Positions 48,340 through 57,383 of a DNA stretch of 64,000 nucleotides are shown here, one piece after another; the stretch's first letter is position 1, and every line of letters starts with the position of its first letter. The stretch spans positions 5,828,001-5,892,000 of the forward strand of contig NZ_CP097384.1 of the NCBI RefSeq assembly GCF_024584705.1, written 5' to 3'. The position numbers and the translations under genes were made by a program. Source of the DNA: Blastopirellula sp. J2-11. GTDB taxonomy: Bacteria > Planctomycetota > Planctomycetia > Pirellulales > Pirellulaceae. The notes below the pieces were generated by a model that was not told the DNA's origin, did no database searches, and saw nothing but the letters and a program-made list of their open reading frames with translations.

Positions 48340-49094
48340 AGCAGGCTCACACAATGGACGAGCGAAGGGGGGATTCAGATTGGTTCTCGTCATTATTCCT
48401 GGACGGAAGTAGTGACGCAAATCGCGCACAGAAACAGATCTTGGGGGGGCGAGCCGTAGGGCGGACGTTTGTTTTCGCGGCCTTCGACTCAAGGCACTGG
48501 AGTTTTGAGCGGTGACATGGCGCCGGTCGGAAAATGCATGTTTGGCGAATTTACGTAAAATTTACCGAATCCGCCGGCTTTGTTTCGTGTTTCAAACAGA
48601 ACCCGATAGTCGCTCCGCCGCCGAGAGCGACTTGCGCCTTTCGTGCTATTGGCGACATCGAAATGCACAAGACAATTCGGCTGCAACGACTGTTAAACCA
48701 GGTGCAGAAGCTAATTAATGCTAGCTGAGGCGCCCTGGCCAATTGCAAAGAATTCTCCGAATAAATCTTATACGCGATTTTCAAGAATCTTGGGATTTTG
48801 GGAGGAGTAAACCAATGTCTGTGGAACCAATATTTGAGTCGCCAAGTCGAATTAGAGTCGAAGATTCGCCAGACAACAGGACCGCAAACCTCCCTGTTTG
48901 CCCAGGCTTGCAAAATTATGGCTATTTGCCATTTCATGGTCCCCATTTGCCGCGTGAAGCATGCGTGAAAGTGGATTAGTGAACTTCGGATCCTATCCGT
49001 TACAATTGCCGCGCATTACCTAGACTGACCTAATGGAATCTGGTCGGCCTCCGTTCCTTCCCTTGTTCCAACGAAGACCTACAGAAACATCTCT
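48340..49094. other. 755-bp low-coding spacer before the large adhesin
   Basis: Most of this stretch is AT-richer than its flanks. A 10-bp palindrome TTTACGTAAA is at 48550. A small frame with a strong ribosome site is at 48815 (separate entry). The rest is probably the promoter region of the adhesin gene. Confidence 0.5.
48815..48979 (+). CDS. Possible 54-residue protein
   Basis: The ATG at 48815 follows GGGAGGAG by seven bases, an excellent ribosome site. The product MSVEPIFESPSRIRVEDSPD... has no recognised motif; it ends with ACVKVD. Codon use does not stand out. It is upstream of the adhesin gene, but 115 bases away. The strong site argues for translation; the missing family argues for caution. 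Confidence 0.3.
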   Translation: MSVEPIFESPSRIRVEDSPDNRTANLPVCPGLQNYGYLPFHGPHLPREACVKVD

Positions 49095-52000
49095 ATGCAA
49101 AATCGACGTGATCGAGACTCATTGCGTCCCTTCCTTGCTTCCACCTCCCAACCTCGCCGAAGCCGGAATCATATCTCGCTATTGGAATCGCTGGAGCCGC
49201 GCGTTGTGCTGACGGCTTCCGGCGTGCCTGGCAATGATTGCCCGCCGGACCTCAATCTTGAGAACGTCCCCCAGATCAATCTGGTCGTGGGTCAGGCCTT
49301 CACGATCGATTTGTTCGCCAATGGGGCGACCGTGGTCGATCTGGACGCGAGTGGAACGCCGACCGGCGATCAGATTCGCCTGGTGCTCGATCCTGATGTC
49401 GGCACAGACACGCCGGAAGGCGCGAAGATCTCAACCTCTGGCGTCTTCACTTGGACGCCGACGGCAGGTCAGGTGGGAACCCATAAAATCATCGTCATTG
49501 CGATCGACCGGGGAACAACACCGCTAGCAGACTCCGAAACATTCACGATTGTCGTTTCCGCCGAAGGGAACCAGACTCCGTCGGTTGATCTGAACGGTCC
49601 CACGGCTGGAACCGGATATAACGGCCAATTTACGGAAGATGGCGGGCCAGTCGCCGCCGTCGGGGCAAACCTGACGGTCACGGATGCGGATAGTCCGCTG
49701 CTCGATTCGGCCAAGATTGTTCTGTTGAATCATCCCGATGGAGCGGCTGAATCGCTTTCGGTAGATGTCACCGGTACGAGCATCGTGGTGACCAGCTACA
49801 ATCCCAACACCGGCGAGCTGCTCCTCTCGGGGTCTGATTCGCTGGCCAATTACCAGCAAGTCCTGCGAACGCTCCAGTACAACAATACGTCGCAAGATCC
49901 GGACGCCGCCGTGCGCACGATTGAAGTGACGGTCAACGATGGAGTTTCTGACAGCGTCAAAGCGGCCTCGAAGATTACGGTGATTCCGGTCAATGATGCG
50001 CCGACGACTGACCTGAACGGCGACGATGCGGGAACTGGTTTTGAAGCGACCTTCACCGAAGGGGGCGGTCCAGCGGCGGTTGTCGATACCGACCTGGCGC
50101 TGACGGATGTCGATAACACGACGTTGACTTCGGCCACCGTGACAATCACCAATCTGCTGGACGGCGACGCCGAAGTTTTAGCGGTGGTGACGTCTGGTAC
50201 GGCGATCACGGCCAGCTATGTTGGCGGCGTGCTGACGTTGACCGGCGAAGATACGCTGGCCAACTATGAACTGGTCTTGCGTTCGCTTACCTACGAAAAC
50301 AGCTCGGAAAATCCGACCGAGACCGCGCGCGTGATCGAAGTGGTCGTCAACGATGGCGCCGACAATAGCGTCGCCGCGATCAGCACCGTCACGATCCTGC
50401 TAGAGGATGATGCGCCGAGCGTCGATCTGAACGGGGACGACGAGGGAATCGATTTCAGTGCGACATTCACCGAAGAAGAGGGCCCCGTCGCGATTGTTGA
50501 CACCGATCTGGCGATTGCAGACGCCGATAGCGCAACGTTGACTTCGGCCACCATCACGATCACCAACCTGCTGGACGGCGCGGCCGAAGAACTGGCGGTG
50601 GAGACGTCCGGAACGGCGATCACGGCCAGTTACGTCGACGGCGTCTTGACGTTAACCGGTGAAGATACGCTGGCCAACTACGAGCTGGTCCTGCGATCGC
50701 TCACTTACGATAACACGTCGGAAAACCCGACCGAGACCGCGCGAGTGATTGAAGTGATCGTCAACGATGGCGAAAGTGATAGCGTCGCGGCGGTCAGCAC
50801 GGTCACTGTCGTCGGTGTGAACGACGCTCCTGACCTGGAGTCGATCACCGATCAGGAAGCTCACCTCGGCGTATTGATGGAAGTAATCGTCACCGCTTCT
50901 GATCCGGAAGGGGATATGCTGGAATTTCAGCTCGATTTTGACGATCCCAGCGGCAACATGCCTGCATCGGCGACGATCACCAAGACCAGCGAGACGACGG
51001 CGTTGATCTCGTGGACGCCGAGTATTGAAGACGGCCCCGGTCCGTTTGTGTTTGTCGTGTTGGTGACCGATGACGATGTGACCGAACCGCTTTCCGATTC
51101 GGAGTCGTTCACCGTCACGCTCGTCAACGATCCGCCGATTGTCGATCTGAACGGCGAGGAGGAAGGAACCGGCTTCGCGGCGACCTTTACCGAAGACGAA
51201 GGGCCTGTCGCGATCGTCGATACCGACCTGACGCTGACCGATATTGACAATACGACTGCAACTTCGGCCACGGTGACGATCACCAACCTGCTGGACGGCG
51301 CGGCCGAAGAACTGGCGGTGGAGACGTCCGGAACAGCGATCACTGCCAGTTATGTCGACGGCGTCTTGACGTTAACCGGCGAAGATACGCTGGCCAACTA
51401 TGAATTGGTCCTGCGATCGCTTACCTACGAAAACCTGTCGGAAAATCCGACCGAGACCGCGCGCGTGATCGAAGTGGTTGTCAACGATGGCTCCGTCGAT
51501 AGCATCGCGGCGGTCAGCACGGTTACCGTCGTGGGAGTCAATGACGCGCCGAATCTGGAAGCGATCACCGATCAAGAAGCCCAAGTCGGCGTGCAGATGC
51601 AAGTGCTCGTCACCGCTTCTGATTCGGAAGGGGATATGCTGGAATTTCAGCTCGATTTTGACGATCCCAGCGGCAACATGCCTGCATCGGCGACGATCAC
51701 CAAGACCAGCGAGACGACGGCGTTGATCTCGTGGACGCCGAGTATTGAAGACGGCCCCGGTCCGTTTGTGTTTGTCGTGTTGGTGACCGATGACGACGCG
51801 ATCGACGCGCTATCCGATTCGGAGTCGTTCACTGTCACGCTTGTCAACGTTTCGCCGATCGTCGACCTAAACGGCGAGGAGGAAGGGACCAGCTTCGCGG
51901 CGACCTTTACCGAAGACGAAGGGCCTGTCGCGATCGTCGATACCGACCTGACGCTGACCGACGTCGACAATACCACATTGGCTTCGGCCACGGTGACGAT

Positions 52001-53480
52001 CACCAACCTGCTAGACGGCGCCGACGAAGAACTAGCGGTGGAGACGACCGGTACGGCGATCACGGCTAGTTACGTCGACGGCGTGCTGACGTTAACCGGA
52101 GAAGATACGCTGGCCAATTATGAATTGGTCCTGCGTTCGCTCACCTATGAAAACAGTTCACAAGAACCGACCGAGATCGATCGCGTGATCGAAGTGGTTG
52201 TCAACGATGGCGCTGACGATAGCGTCGCAGCGGTCAGCACGGTCACCGTCGTGGATGTGAATGAATCGCCGAACCTGGAAGCGATCGCCGATCAAGAGGC
52301 GCAAGTCGGCGTGACGATGCAGGTGATCGTCACCGCGTCTGATCTGGAGGGGAACGATCTGACGTTCCAACTCGATTTTGACGATCCCAGCAGCACGATG
52401 CCTGAATCGGCGACGATCACAAACAACGGCGATTCGACGGCGTTGATCGAGTGGACGCCGAGCATTGAGGACGGCCCAGGTCCGTTCGTGTTTGTCGTCT
52501 TAGTGACCGATAACGACCCCGATTTTCCGGGAACTGATTCCGAGTCATTCACCGTTACGTTGACGAACGCTGTGCCGATCGTCGATCTGAACGGAGAGGA
52601 CGAAGGAACCGGTTTCGCCGTCACCTTTACCGAAGATGGCGGTCCCGTCACGATCGTTGATTCCGACCTGGGCGTGTTTGACACGGACGGGCTGACGTTG
52701 ACTTCGGCCACGGTGACAATCACCAATCTGCTGGACGGGGACGCCGAAGTTCTCACCGTCGACGTGACCGGTACGTCGATTATCGCCACCTATGTGGACG
52801 GCGTACTGACCATGATCGGGGAAGATACGCTGGCCAACTATGAGTTGGTTCTACGTACGCTCGCCTACGAAAACACCTCACAAGATCCGACCGAAGCGGA
52901 TCGCCTGATCGAAGTGACGGTCAATGACGGTACGGACGACAGCGTCGCGGTGGTCAGCACCGTCACGGTGGTGGCCGATAATGACGCGCCGGAAGTCGAC
53001 CTGAACGGCGAGGACGAAGGAACTGGTTTCGCGTCGACCTTTACCGAGGATGCAGGGCCTGTTGCGATTGTCGATACCGATCTGACGGTAACCGATGTCG
53101 ACAGCACCACCTTGGTCTCGGCGACGGTCACCATCACGAACCTGCTCGATGGCGACTCGGAGTTGCTGGCGGTCAATACGACCGGGACGGCAATTACAGC
53201 GAGCTACCTCAATGGAGTTCTGACGCTCACCGGAGAAGATACGTTGGCCAACTACGAGTTGGTCCTGCGTACGCTCGCCTATGAAAACAGCGCGGAAGTT
53301 CCGACCGAAACCGATCGCACGGTCGAAGTGGTCATCAATGACGGCGCGCTCACCAGCGTGGCCGCTGTCGGTACGGTGACGATCGTAATCGCAGGCGAAC
53401 CTCCTTTGGAAGGGGAATCGATCGGCGGCGACGAATTTGATCTGGCGCTGACCGAAGTGCTGGACGAAACTTGGCTGTAG
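49095..53480 (+). CDS. Large cadherin/Ig-like repeat surface protein with LEPR-type leader
   Basis: This 1461-residue protein opens with a basic leader and LLESLEPRVVLTAS (29-42), the planctomycete LEPR-x-LL-like motif found at the start of giant exported proteins. It is followed by repeats of two kinds. One, about 120 residues, contains VDLNGxxxGTGFxATFTExx, TLANYELVLRSLTY and VVNDGxxxSVAAVSTVTV. The other resembles Ig-like He_PIG domains with TDQEAxxGV, LEFQLDFDDPS and LISWTPSIEDGPGPFVFVVL. The two alternate with a 240-residue (720-base) period from about 50400 to 52600. It is strongly acidic, as for calcium-binding adhesins. It has no membrane anchor or recognised sorting signal at its C-terminus (EVLDETWL). 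Confidence 0.9.
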   Translation: MQNRRDRDSLRPFLASTSQPRRSRNHISLLESLEPRVVLTASGVPGNDCPPDLNLENVPQINLVVGQAFTIDLFANGATVVDLDASGTPTGDQIRLVLDPDVGTDTPEGAKISTSGVFTWTPTAGQVGTHKIIVIAIDRGTTPLADSETFTIVVSAEGNQTPSVDLNGPTAGTGYNGQFTEDGGPVAAVGANLTVTDADSPLLDSAKIVLLNHPDGAAESLSVDVTGTSIVVTSYNPNTGELLLSGSDSLANYQQVLRTLQYNNTSQDPDAAVRTIEVTVNDGVSDSVKAASKITVIPVNDAPTTDLNGDDAGTGFEATFTEGGGPAAVVDTDLALTDVDNTTLTSATVTITNLLDGDAEVLAVVTSGTAITASYVGGVLTLTGEDTLANYELVLRSLTYENSSENPTETARVIEVVVNDGADNSVAAISTVTILLEDDAPSVDLNGDDEGIDFSATFTEEEGPVAIVDTDLAIADADSATLTSATITITNLLDGAAEELAVETSGTAITASYVDGVLTLTGEDTLANYELVLRSLTYDNTSENPTETARVIEVIVNDGESDSVAAVSTVTVVGVNDAPDLESITDQEAHLGVLMEVIVTASDPEGDMLEFQLDFDDPSGNMPASATITKTSETTALISWTPSIEDGPGPFVFVVLVTDDDVTEPLSDSESFTVTLVNDPPIVDLNGEEEGTGFAATFTEDEGPVAIVDTDLTLTDIDNTTATSATVTITNLLDGAAEELAVETSGTAITASYVDGVLTLTGEDTLANYELVLRSLTYENLSENPTETARVIEVVVNDGSVDSIAAVSTVTVVGVNDAPNLEAITDQEAQVGVQMQVLVTASDSEGDMLEFQLDFDDPSGNMPASATITKTSETTALISWTPSIEDGPGPFVFVVLVTDDDAIDALSDSESFTVTLVNVSPIVDLNGEEEGTSFAATFTEDEGPVAIVDTDLTLTDVDNTTLASATVTITNLLDGADEELAVETTGTAITASYVDGVLTLTGEDTLANYELVLRSLTYENSSQEPTEIDRVIEVVVNDGADDSVAAVSTVTVVDVNESPNLEAIADQEAQVGVTMQVIVTASDLEGNDLTFQLDFDDPSSTMPESATITNNGDSTALIEWTPSIEDGPGPFVFVVLVTDNDPDFPGTDSESFTVTLTNAVPIVDLNGEDEGTGFAVTFTEDGGPVTIVDSDLGVFDTDGLTLTSATVTITNLLDGDAEVLTVDVTGTSIIATYVDGVLTMIGEDTLANYELVLRTLAYENTSQDPTEADRLIEVTVNDGTDDSVAVVSTVTVVADNDAPEVDLNGEDEGTGFASTFTEDAGPVAIVDTDLTVTDVDSTTLVSATVTITNLLDGDSELLAVNTTGTAITASYLNGVLTLTGEDTLANYELVLRTLAYENSAEVPTETDRTVEVVINDGALTSVAAVGTVTIVIAGEPPLEGESIGGDEFDLALTEVLDETWL
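50905..51796 (+). repeat. 172-bp exact duplication inside the adhesin gene
   Basis: 50905-51076 and 51625-51796 are identical at every base, 720 apart. A third, diverged copy lies another 720 bases on (near 52345). Identity at silent positions shows recent duplication or gene conversion. Confidence 0.9.
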
Positions 53481-53520
53481 CAACTAGCCAGGTCGCTCGC
53501 CCTGTTACATTTTTTTGGAG

Positions 53521-53558
53521 AGAAAGGACATCTCGGTCGAGGTGTCCTTTCTTTTTTG
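53521..53558 (+). terminator. Intrinsic terminator after the adhesin gene
   Basis: AGAAAGGACATCTC (53521-53534) pairs with GAGGTGTCCTTTCT (53539-53552) through a GGTC loop, with one T-G pair, followed by TTTTTT. Confidence 0.9.
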
Positions 53559-53652
53559 CGAACCAAACAGCAGATTCAGGAGGATCGTTGGAAGGTCGTG
53601 ATTATCATGGTTTTGTCAGGCCCGCTTCCACCCTCAAAAGACGCATTCCCGC

Positions 53653-55191
53653 ATGTCCCACCGACGACGATCTTTATCCTGTGAGCGGCTCGAAGGTCGC
53701 CAGCTTCTGAGCGTTTCTCCGAGCGGCGTTGATCAGCTGGTGAATGATCCGACCATCGGCGATCAGATTACCGATGCCGGCAATTCGGCGACGTTTTTGG
53801 ACGATGGATCGATCGTTGTCGCTTACTCAGGCATTGGTCTCGGCGATCGCGACGGCGTCTTCTTTCGACTCCTGGATGAAACGGGGCAACCGCTCGGTTC
53901 ACCGCAATTGATAAATCAGACGACGGCGGGTGAACAGTCGAATGTCTCAGTCACCATGCTCCCTAGCGGCGGATTTCTCGCCGTGTGGCAAGGCCGCGGG
54001 GTCGGAGATCGCGCCGGCATTTTCGCGCGCTGGTACGACGCCTCCGGCGATGCGATCACTGGCGAAGTGCTAATCAATCAAACCACCGGCGGCGTGCAGG
54101 AAAATCCAGAGGTTGCGATCGCGTCTGACGGCGCGGCGACTTTCGTTTGGCAGGGAGTCGGCGGCGGCGATTTTGATGGGATCTTTGCTCGCCGGTTTAG
54201 CAGTACCGGAGTCGCTCTGGCTGGGGAGATGCTGGTCAACACGACGACCTTTCGCGAACAAGCGTATGCCGACATCGCGATCAATGCCGATGGGATCATG
54301 CTGGTCACGTGGAGCAGTCGCCACCAGGATGGCAGCGATTGGGGCATTTATGCTCAGCGATTCAACGCAGATGGAACCAAGCTCGGGGACGAGTTTTTGG
54401 TGAACTCCAACACGGCTCAAAGTCAAGAAGCGGCGAGCGTGGTCGCGCTCGGCGATAGTTTCGCCGTCGCCTGGCAAAGTCGTAATCAAGATGGCGACGG
54501 CTGGGGTCTCTATGCACAACAAGTTGGCGTTTCGAGCGGGCTGATCGGTTCCGAGTTCCTCATCAATGCGGCGACGCAGGGACAGCAACTCGAAGTGAAT
54601 TTGGCGGCGACCGCCGAAGGCGCGATCATCGCCGCTTGGACCGACGGCGTGTTGGATGGTACCGGCTGGAACGTCAAGGCTCGCGAAATTGACCTGTCTT
54701 CGACGACTCCGGTACTCGCGTCCGAATTTTATGTGAATGCATCGACCGCTGGGCCAGAATTTGGTCACCAGCGGGCTCCAAACGTCGCCGCAACAGACGC
54801 AACCTTTGCGATCGCTTGGAACGGTGACGGCTCCGTCGATCATGACGGGGTCTATCTGCTCTGCTTCCCTAGTGAGACGGTGGTCAACAAATCGCCTGAT
54901 CTGGCGCCGATCCCGGATCAAACCGCCCAAGTCGGAGTCGAACTGGTCATCGAAATTAGCGCGACCGATCCCAACTCCGGGGATACGCTCACCTATATGC
55001 TTGACGCCGAAGATTCGCCGGCGGGCGCGACCATTGAAAAAGTGGATAACAACCACGCAATTATTCGTTGGACCCCGACGGCTGCCGATCTACCCGGACC
55101 TGTCTCGTTCCGCGTGCTCGTGATCGATAACGGCGAACCTCCGCTTGCTGACGACGAGGAGTTTGTCGTCACCCTCTCCAACCCTACCTAA
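53653..55191 (+). CDS. Secreted repeat protein with LExR-x-LL leader and Ig-like domain
   Basis: This 512-residue protein begins MSHRRRSLSCERLEGRQLLS, the same leader type as the adhesin. Residues 30-400 hold repeats of about 55-60 residues built on DGxxFxRxxDxxGxxxGxxxxxN, with a tryptophan at the strand VWQG/VAWQSR, which suggests a beta-propeller. The last 100 residues form an Ig-like domain (PDLAPIPDQTAQVGVELVIE, IIRWTPTAAD) close to the He_PIG modules of the neighbouring adhesin. It has no clear anchor. It lies after the adhesin's terminator and probably has its own promoter. The shared Ig-like module suggests both act at the surface. Confidence 0.85.
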   Translation: MSHRRRSLSCERLEGRQLLSVSPSGVDQLVNDPTIGDQITDAGNSATFLDDGSIVVAYSGIGLGDRDGVFFRLLDETGQPLGSPQLINQTTAGEQSNVSVTMLPSGGFLAVWQGRGVGDRAGIFARWYDASGDAITGEVLINQTTGGVQENPEVAIASDGAATFVWQGVGGGDFDGIFARRFSSTGVALAGEMLVNTTTFREQAYADIAINADGIMLVTWSSRHQDGSDWGIYAQRFNADGTKLGDEFLVNSNTAQSQEAASVVALGDSFAVAWQSRNQDGDGWGLYAQQVGVSSGLIGSEFLINAATQGQQLEVNLAATAEGAIIAAWTDGVLDGTGWNVKAREIDLSSTTPVLASEFYVNASTAGPEFGHQRAPNVAATDATFAIAWNGDGSVDHDGVYLLCFPSETVVNKSPDLAPIPDQTAQVGVELVIEISATDPNSGDTLTYMLDAEDSPAGATIEKVDNNHAIIRWTPTAADLPGPVSFRVLVIDNGEPPLADDEEFVVTLSNPT

Positions 55192-55330
55192 CTGATAGCT
55201 GCTAGCAGCCGTAAAATCATCACAACCAGAAAAGTTGGATTATTCTGCGCAGACTACCGATAGACGAATATAGGGAAATCCAGGGTCCGTTTCTGGACAA
55301 ATCCCAGGCTTCGTTTGTGGAGACTGTTGG

Positions 55331-56542
55331 ATGTCATTTACTCGCCTGCTCGCCGTCGCGCTGCTTATCGGAGTCTCTACGCCTGCCGCGTTTGCGGAGT
55401 CGACTCAAAGCATGAAAGGAGCCCGTTCCAACGCCCAGCCGCAGCGTCTTCAACAACCGGCTGTCGCGCGCCCGCTTACCGCGGCTCCCAAGCGAACTGC
55501 TCGCCAGCAGTCTGTAGCGACGATCGTCACCAACGATCACGTCGCCCCTGTCAGCTATCACGACACGACGAGCATGCCGACCGAAACGATCTATTCGCCC
55601 GGCGATTCGCGGATGATGGTCGGCGAAGCGATGTCAGGCTGCTGCGCGGCTGAATGCGTCCCTTGCGGCGCCAATTGGTACGCCGGCTTCGAGGCGACAT
55701 TTTTGGCGCCGCGGTTCAGCCAAAATCCCGCTTATACCTTGATGCAATCTGACGGCGCAAGTTTCGAGTCGTACCAGCAGGTCGAGTTCGAATCGAAAAT
55801 GGCGTTCGCACCGCGCGTCTTCACCGGAGTTCAGCTGAACCCCAACATCGGCTTTCAAGCGACCTGGTGGCAATTTTCTCATGACCCGGCCAGCATCACG
55901 GCGCAACCGCCGGCCAATGGATTTGGCCAGATATTGCCGCCGCCGTTTGGCGACGTGGACGTCTCGACCACCATCCCCGGCGAGACGTTTACTGCGAGTT
56001 CAGGACTGACCGCCTATGCGATTGATCTCGAGTTGACCAAAAAAGGTTGTTTCTCATGTTGGAACTTTGGGGTCGCCGGCGGCGTTCGTTATGCCGAAAT
56101 TAACCAGAGCTATCTCTCACAAACGACCGACGCCGCAGGCACGCTTTCGGGACAGATCGACTATCAACATGGAATCAGCGGATTCGGCCCGACGTTGTCG
56201 ATGTTCGCCTCGGTTCCTGTGGCGCCCTGTTGGTCGCTGTTCACACGCGGCCGTGGTTCGCTGCTGTTTGGCGATGCTCACAGCAATTTGAATGCTGGCG
56301 AAGACCTCGATCTGACGACCCCTTTCACAACGACCAGCACTTCCAACCGCGATGACCTGCTGTCGATTGGCGAATTGCAGTTGGGGCTTCAGTGGCGCGG
56401 CGGCCAGTCTTGCCGCATCTGGAAACCTTTCGCCACCGTCGCGATGGAAGGGCAATTTTGGAACGGCGTCGGTAATGCGGTCAGCGAAGAAGGAAACGTC
56501 GGCTTCTTCGGCGTGGTCACTTCGATCGGCGTTAATTGGTAA
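55331..56542 (+). CDS. Outer-membrane beta-barrel protein (Lpg1974/BBP7-like)
   Basis: This 403-residue protein has a signal peptide (MSFTRLLAVALLIGVSTPAAFA), a low-complexity linker and then an amphipathic beta-strand pattern with aromatic ends. It begins WYAGFEATFLAPRF, which matches the start of Lpg1974-type porin-like barrels and planctomycete BBP7-like proteins. It ends GVVTSIGVNW with a terminal aromatic residue as in outer-membrane barrels. GGAG lies about ten bases before ATG 55331. Such proteins form large pores or structural barrels in the planctomycete outer membrane. Confidence 0.85.
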   Translation: MSFTRLLAVALLIGVSTPAAFAESTQSMKGARSNAQPQRLQQPAVARPLTAAPKRTARQQSVATIVTNDHVAPVSYHDTTSMPTETIYSPGDSRMMVGEAMSGCCAAECVPCGANWYAGFEATFLAPRFSQNPAYTLMQSDGASFESYQQVEFESKMAFAPRVFTGVQLNPNIGFQATWWQFSHDPASITAQPPANGFGQILPPPFGDVDVSTTIPGETFTASSGLTAYAIDLELTKKGCFSCWNFGVAGGVRYAEINQSYLSQTTDAAGTLSGQIDYQHGISGFGPTLSMFASVPVAPCWSLFTRGRGSLLFGDAHSNLNAGEDLDLTTPFTTTSTSNRDDLLSIGELQLGLQWRGGQSCRIWKPFATVAMEGQFWNGVGNAVSEEGNVGFFGVVTSIGVNW

Positions 56543-56574
56543 TGAAATGATCGCCTTGCCTGCGGCGGCTCTAA

Positions 56575-57174
56575 CTACGCCGCGCTGCGGGCCTTATCTG
56601 ATCGGGCGTGCAGCCAAAACTCGACGGCCGGCAATAACGAGTCAAACCGGCCGATCAGCGAGGGAACGGCGGCCGGCAGTTGCTGTTCGGTTTCGTGGCC
56701 ATAGCCGGTGCGCACCAGAATGGTTTGGCATCCGGCGAAGCGGCCGATGCCGAGATCGGATGGCTTGTCGCCGATCATGACGCTTTCCTGCAGATCGAGT
56801 CCATGTTGGCTCGCGGCGGCATACAGCATCCCTGCTCGCGGTTTGCGGCATTCGCAATCGACCCGATAGACGGCGCTAGCCGATTTCGGATGATGCGGGC
56901 AATAATAGTAGGCGTCGATTGACGCTCCTTGCTCGGCCAGAAGTTGATCGAGACGCCGGTGAATCTCGGCGATGCGCGATTCCGGAAACATTCCCCGGGC
57001 GACTCCAGACTGGTTGGTGACGACAATTACCGGAACATGGGCGCGATTTGCGGCGGCGATCGCCTCGGCGGCTCCAGGCAGCAGTTCTAACTGCGCCGGA
57101 TCGGCCAGGTATTCGCGTTCAATATTGATCGTGCCGTCACGATCCAGGAACAGGGCGCCGCAAGCGTAAGACAT
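56575..57174 (-). CDS. gmhB: HAD-family D,D-heptose 1,7-bisphosphate phosphatase-like
   Basis: This 199-residue HAD phosphatase has the nucleophile motif LFLDRDGTIN (D11, D13), motif II VTNQSG, the zinc-binding CPHH...CECRKP and motif IV MIGDKPSDLG. This set defines GmhB-type enzymes, which act in ADP-heptose synthesis for lipopolysaccharide. Histidinol-phosphate phosphatases share the layout. ATG 57174 has GAGAGAG upstream; a further in-frame extension is not preferred. No other heptose genes are in the window. Confidence 0.82.
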   Translation of the reverse strand: MSYACGALFLDRDGTINIEREYLADPAQLELLPGAAEAIAAANRAHVPVIVVTNQSGVARGMFPESRIAEIHRRLDQLLAEQGASIDAYYYCPHHPKSASAVYRVDCECRKPRAGMLYAAASQHGLDLQESVMIGDKPSDLGIGRFAGCQTILVRTGYGHETEQQLPAAVPSLIGRFDSLLPAVEFWLHARSDKARSAA

Positions 57175-57383
57175 CGCTCTCTCAAGGGGTGGGGAATGGG
57201 GCAATAGGAGTTCCGTTTTTAGCAGCTTGTCCCCCCATTTCCCAAGACCAATCGTCCCAACTATCACCCGCAGAGGGAGGCATTTGCGAAGAATGACGCG
57301 GCTCAGTTGATGTTCCCCCTAGAACGTGTAGGATTCAACTAGGTATCGTTTTTCCCCTTTTTCGACCGTCTCAGAGATTTGCA

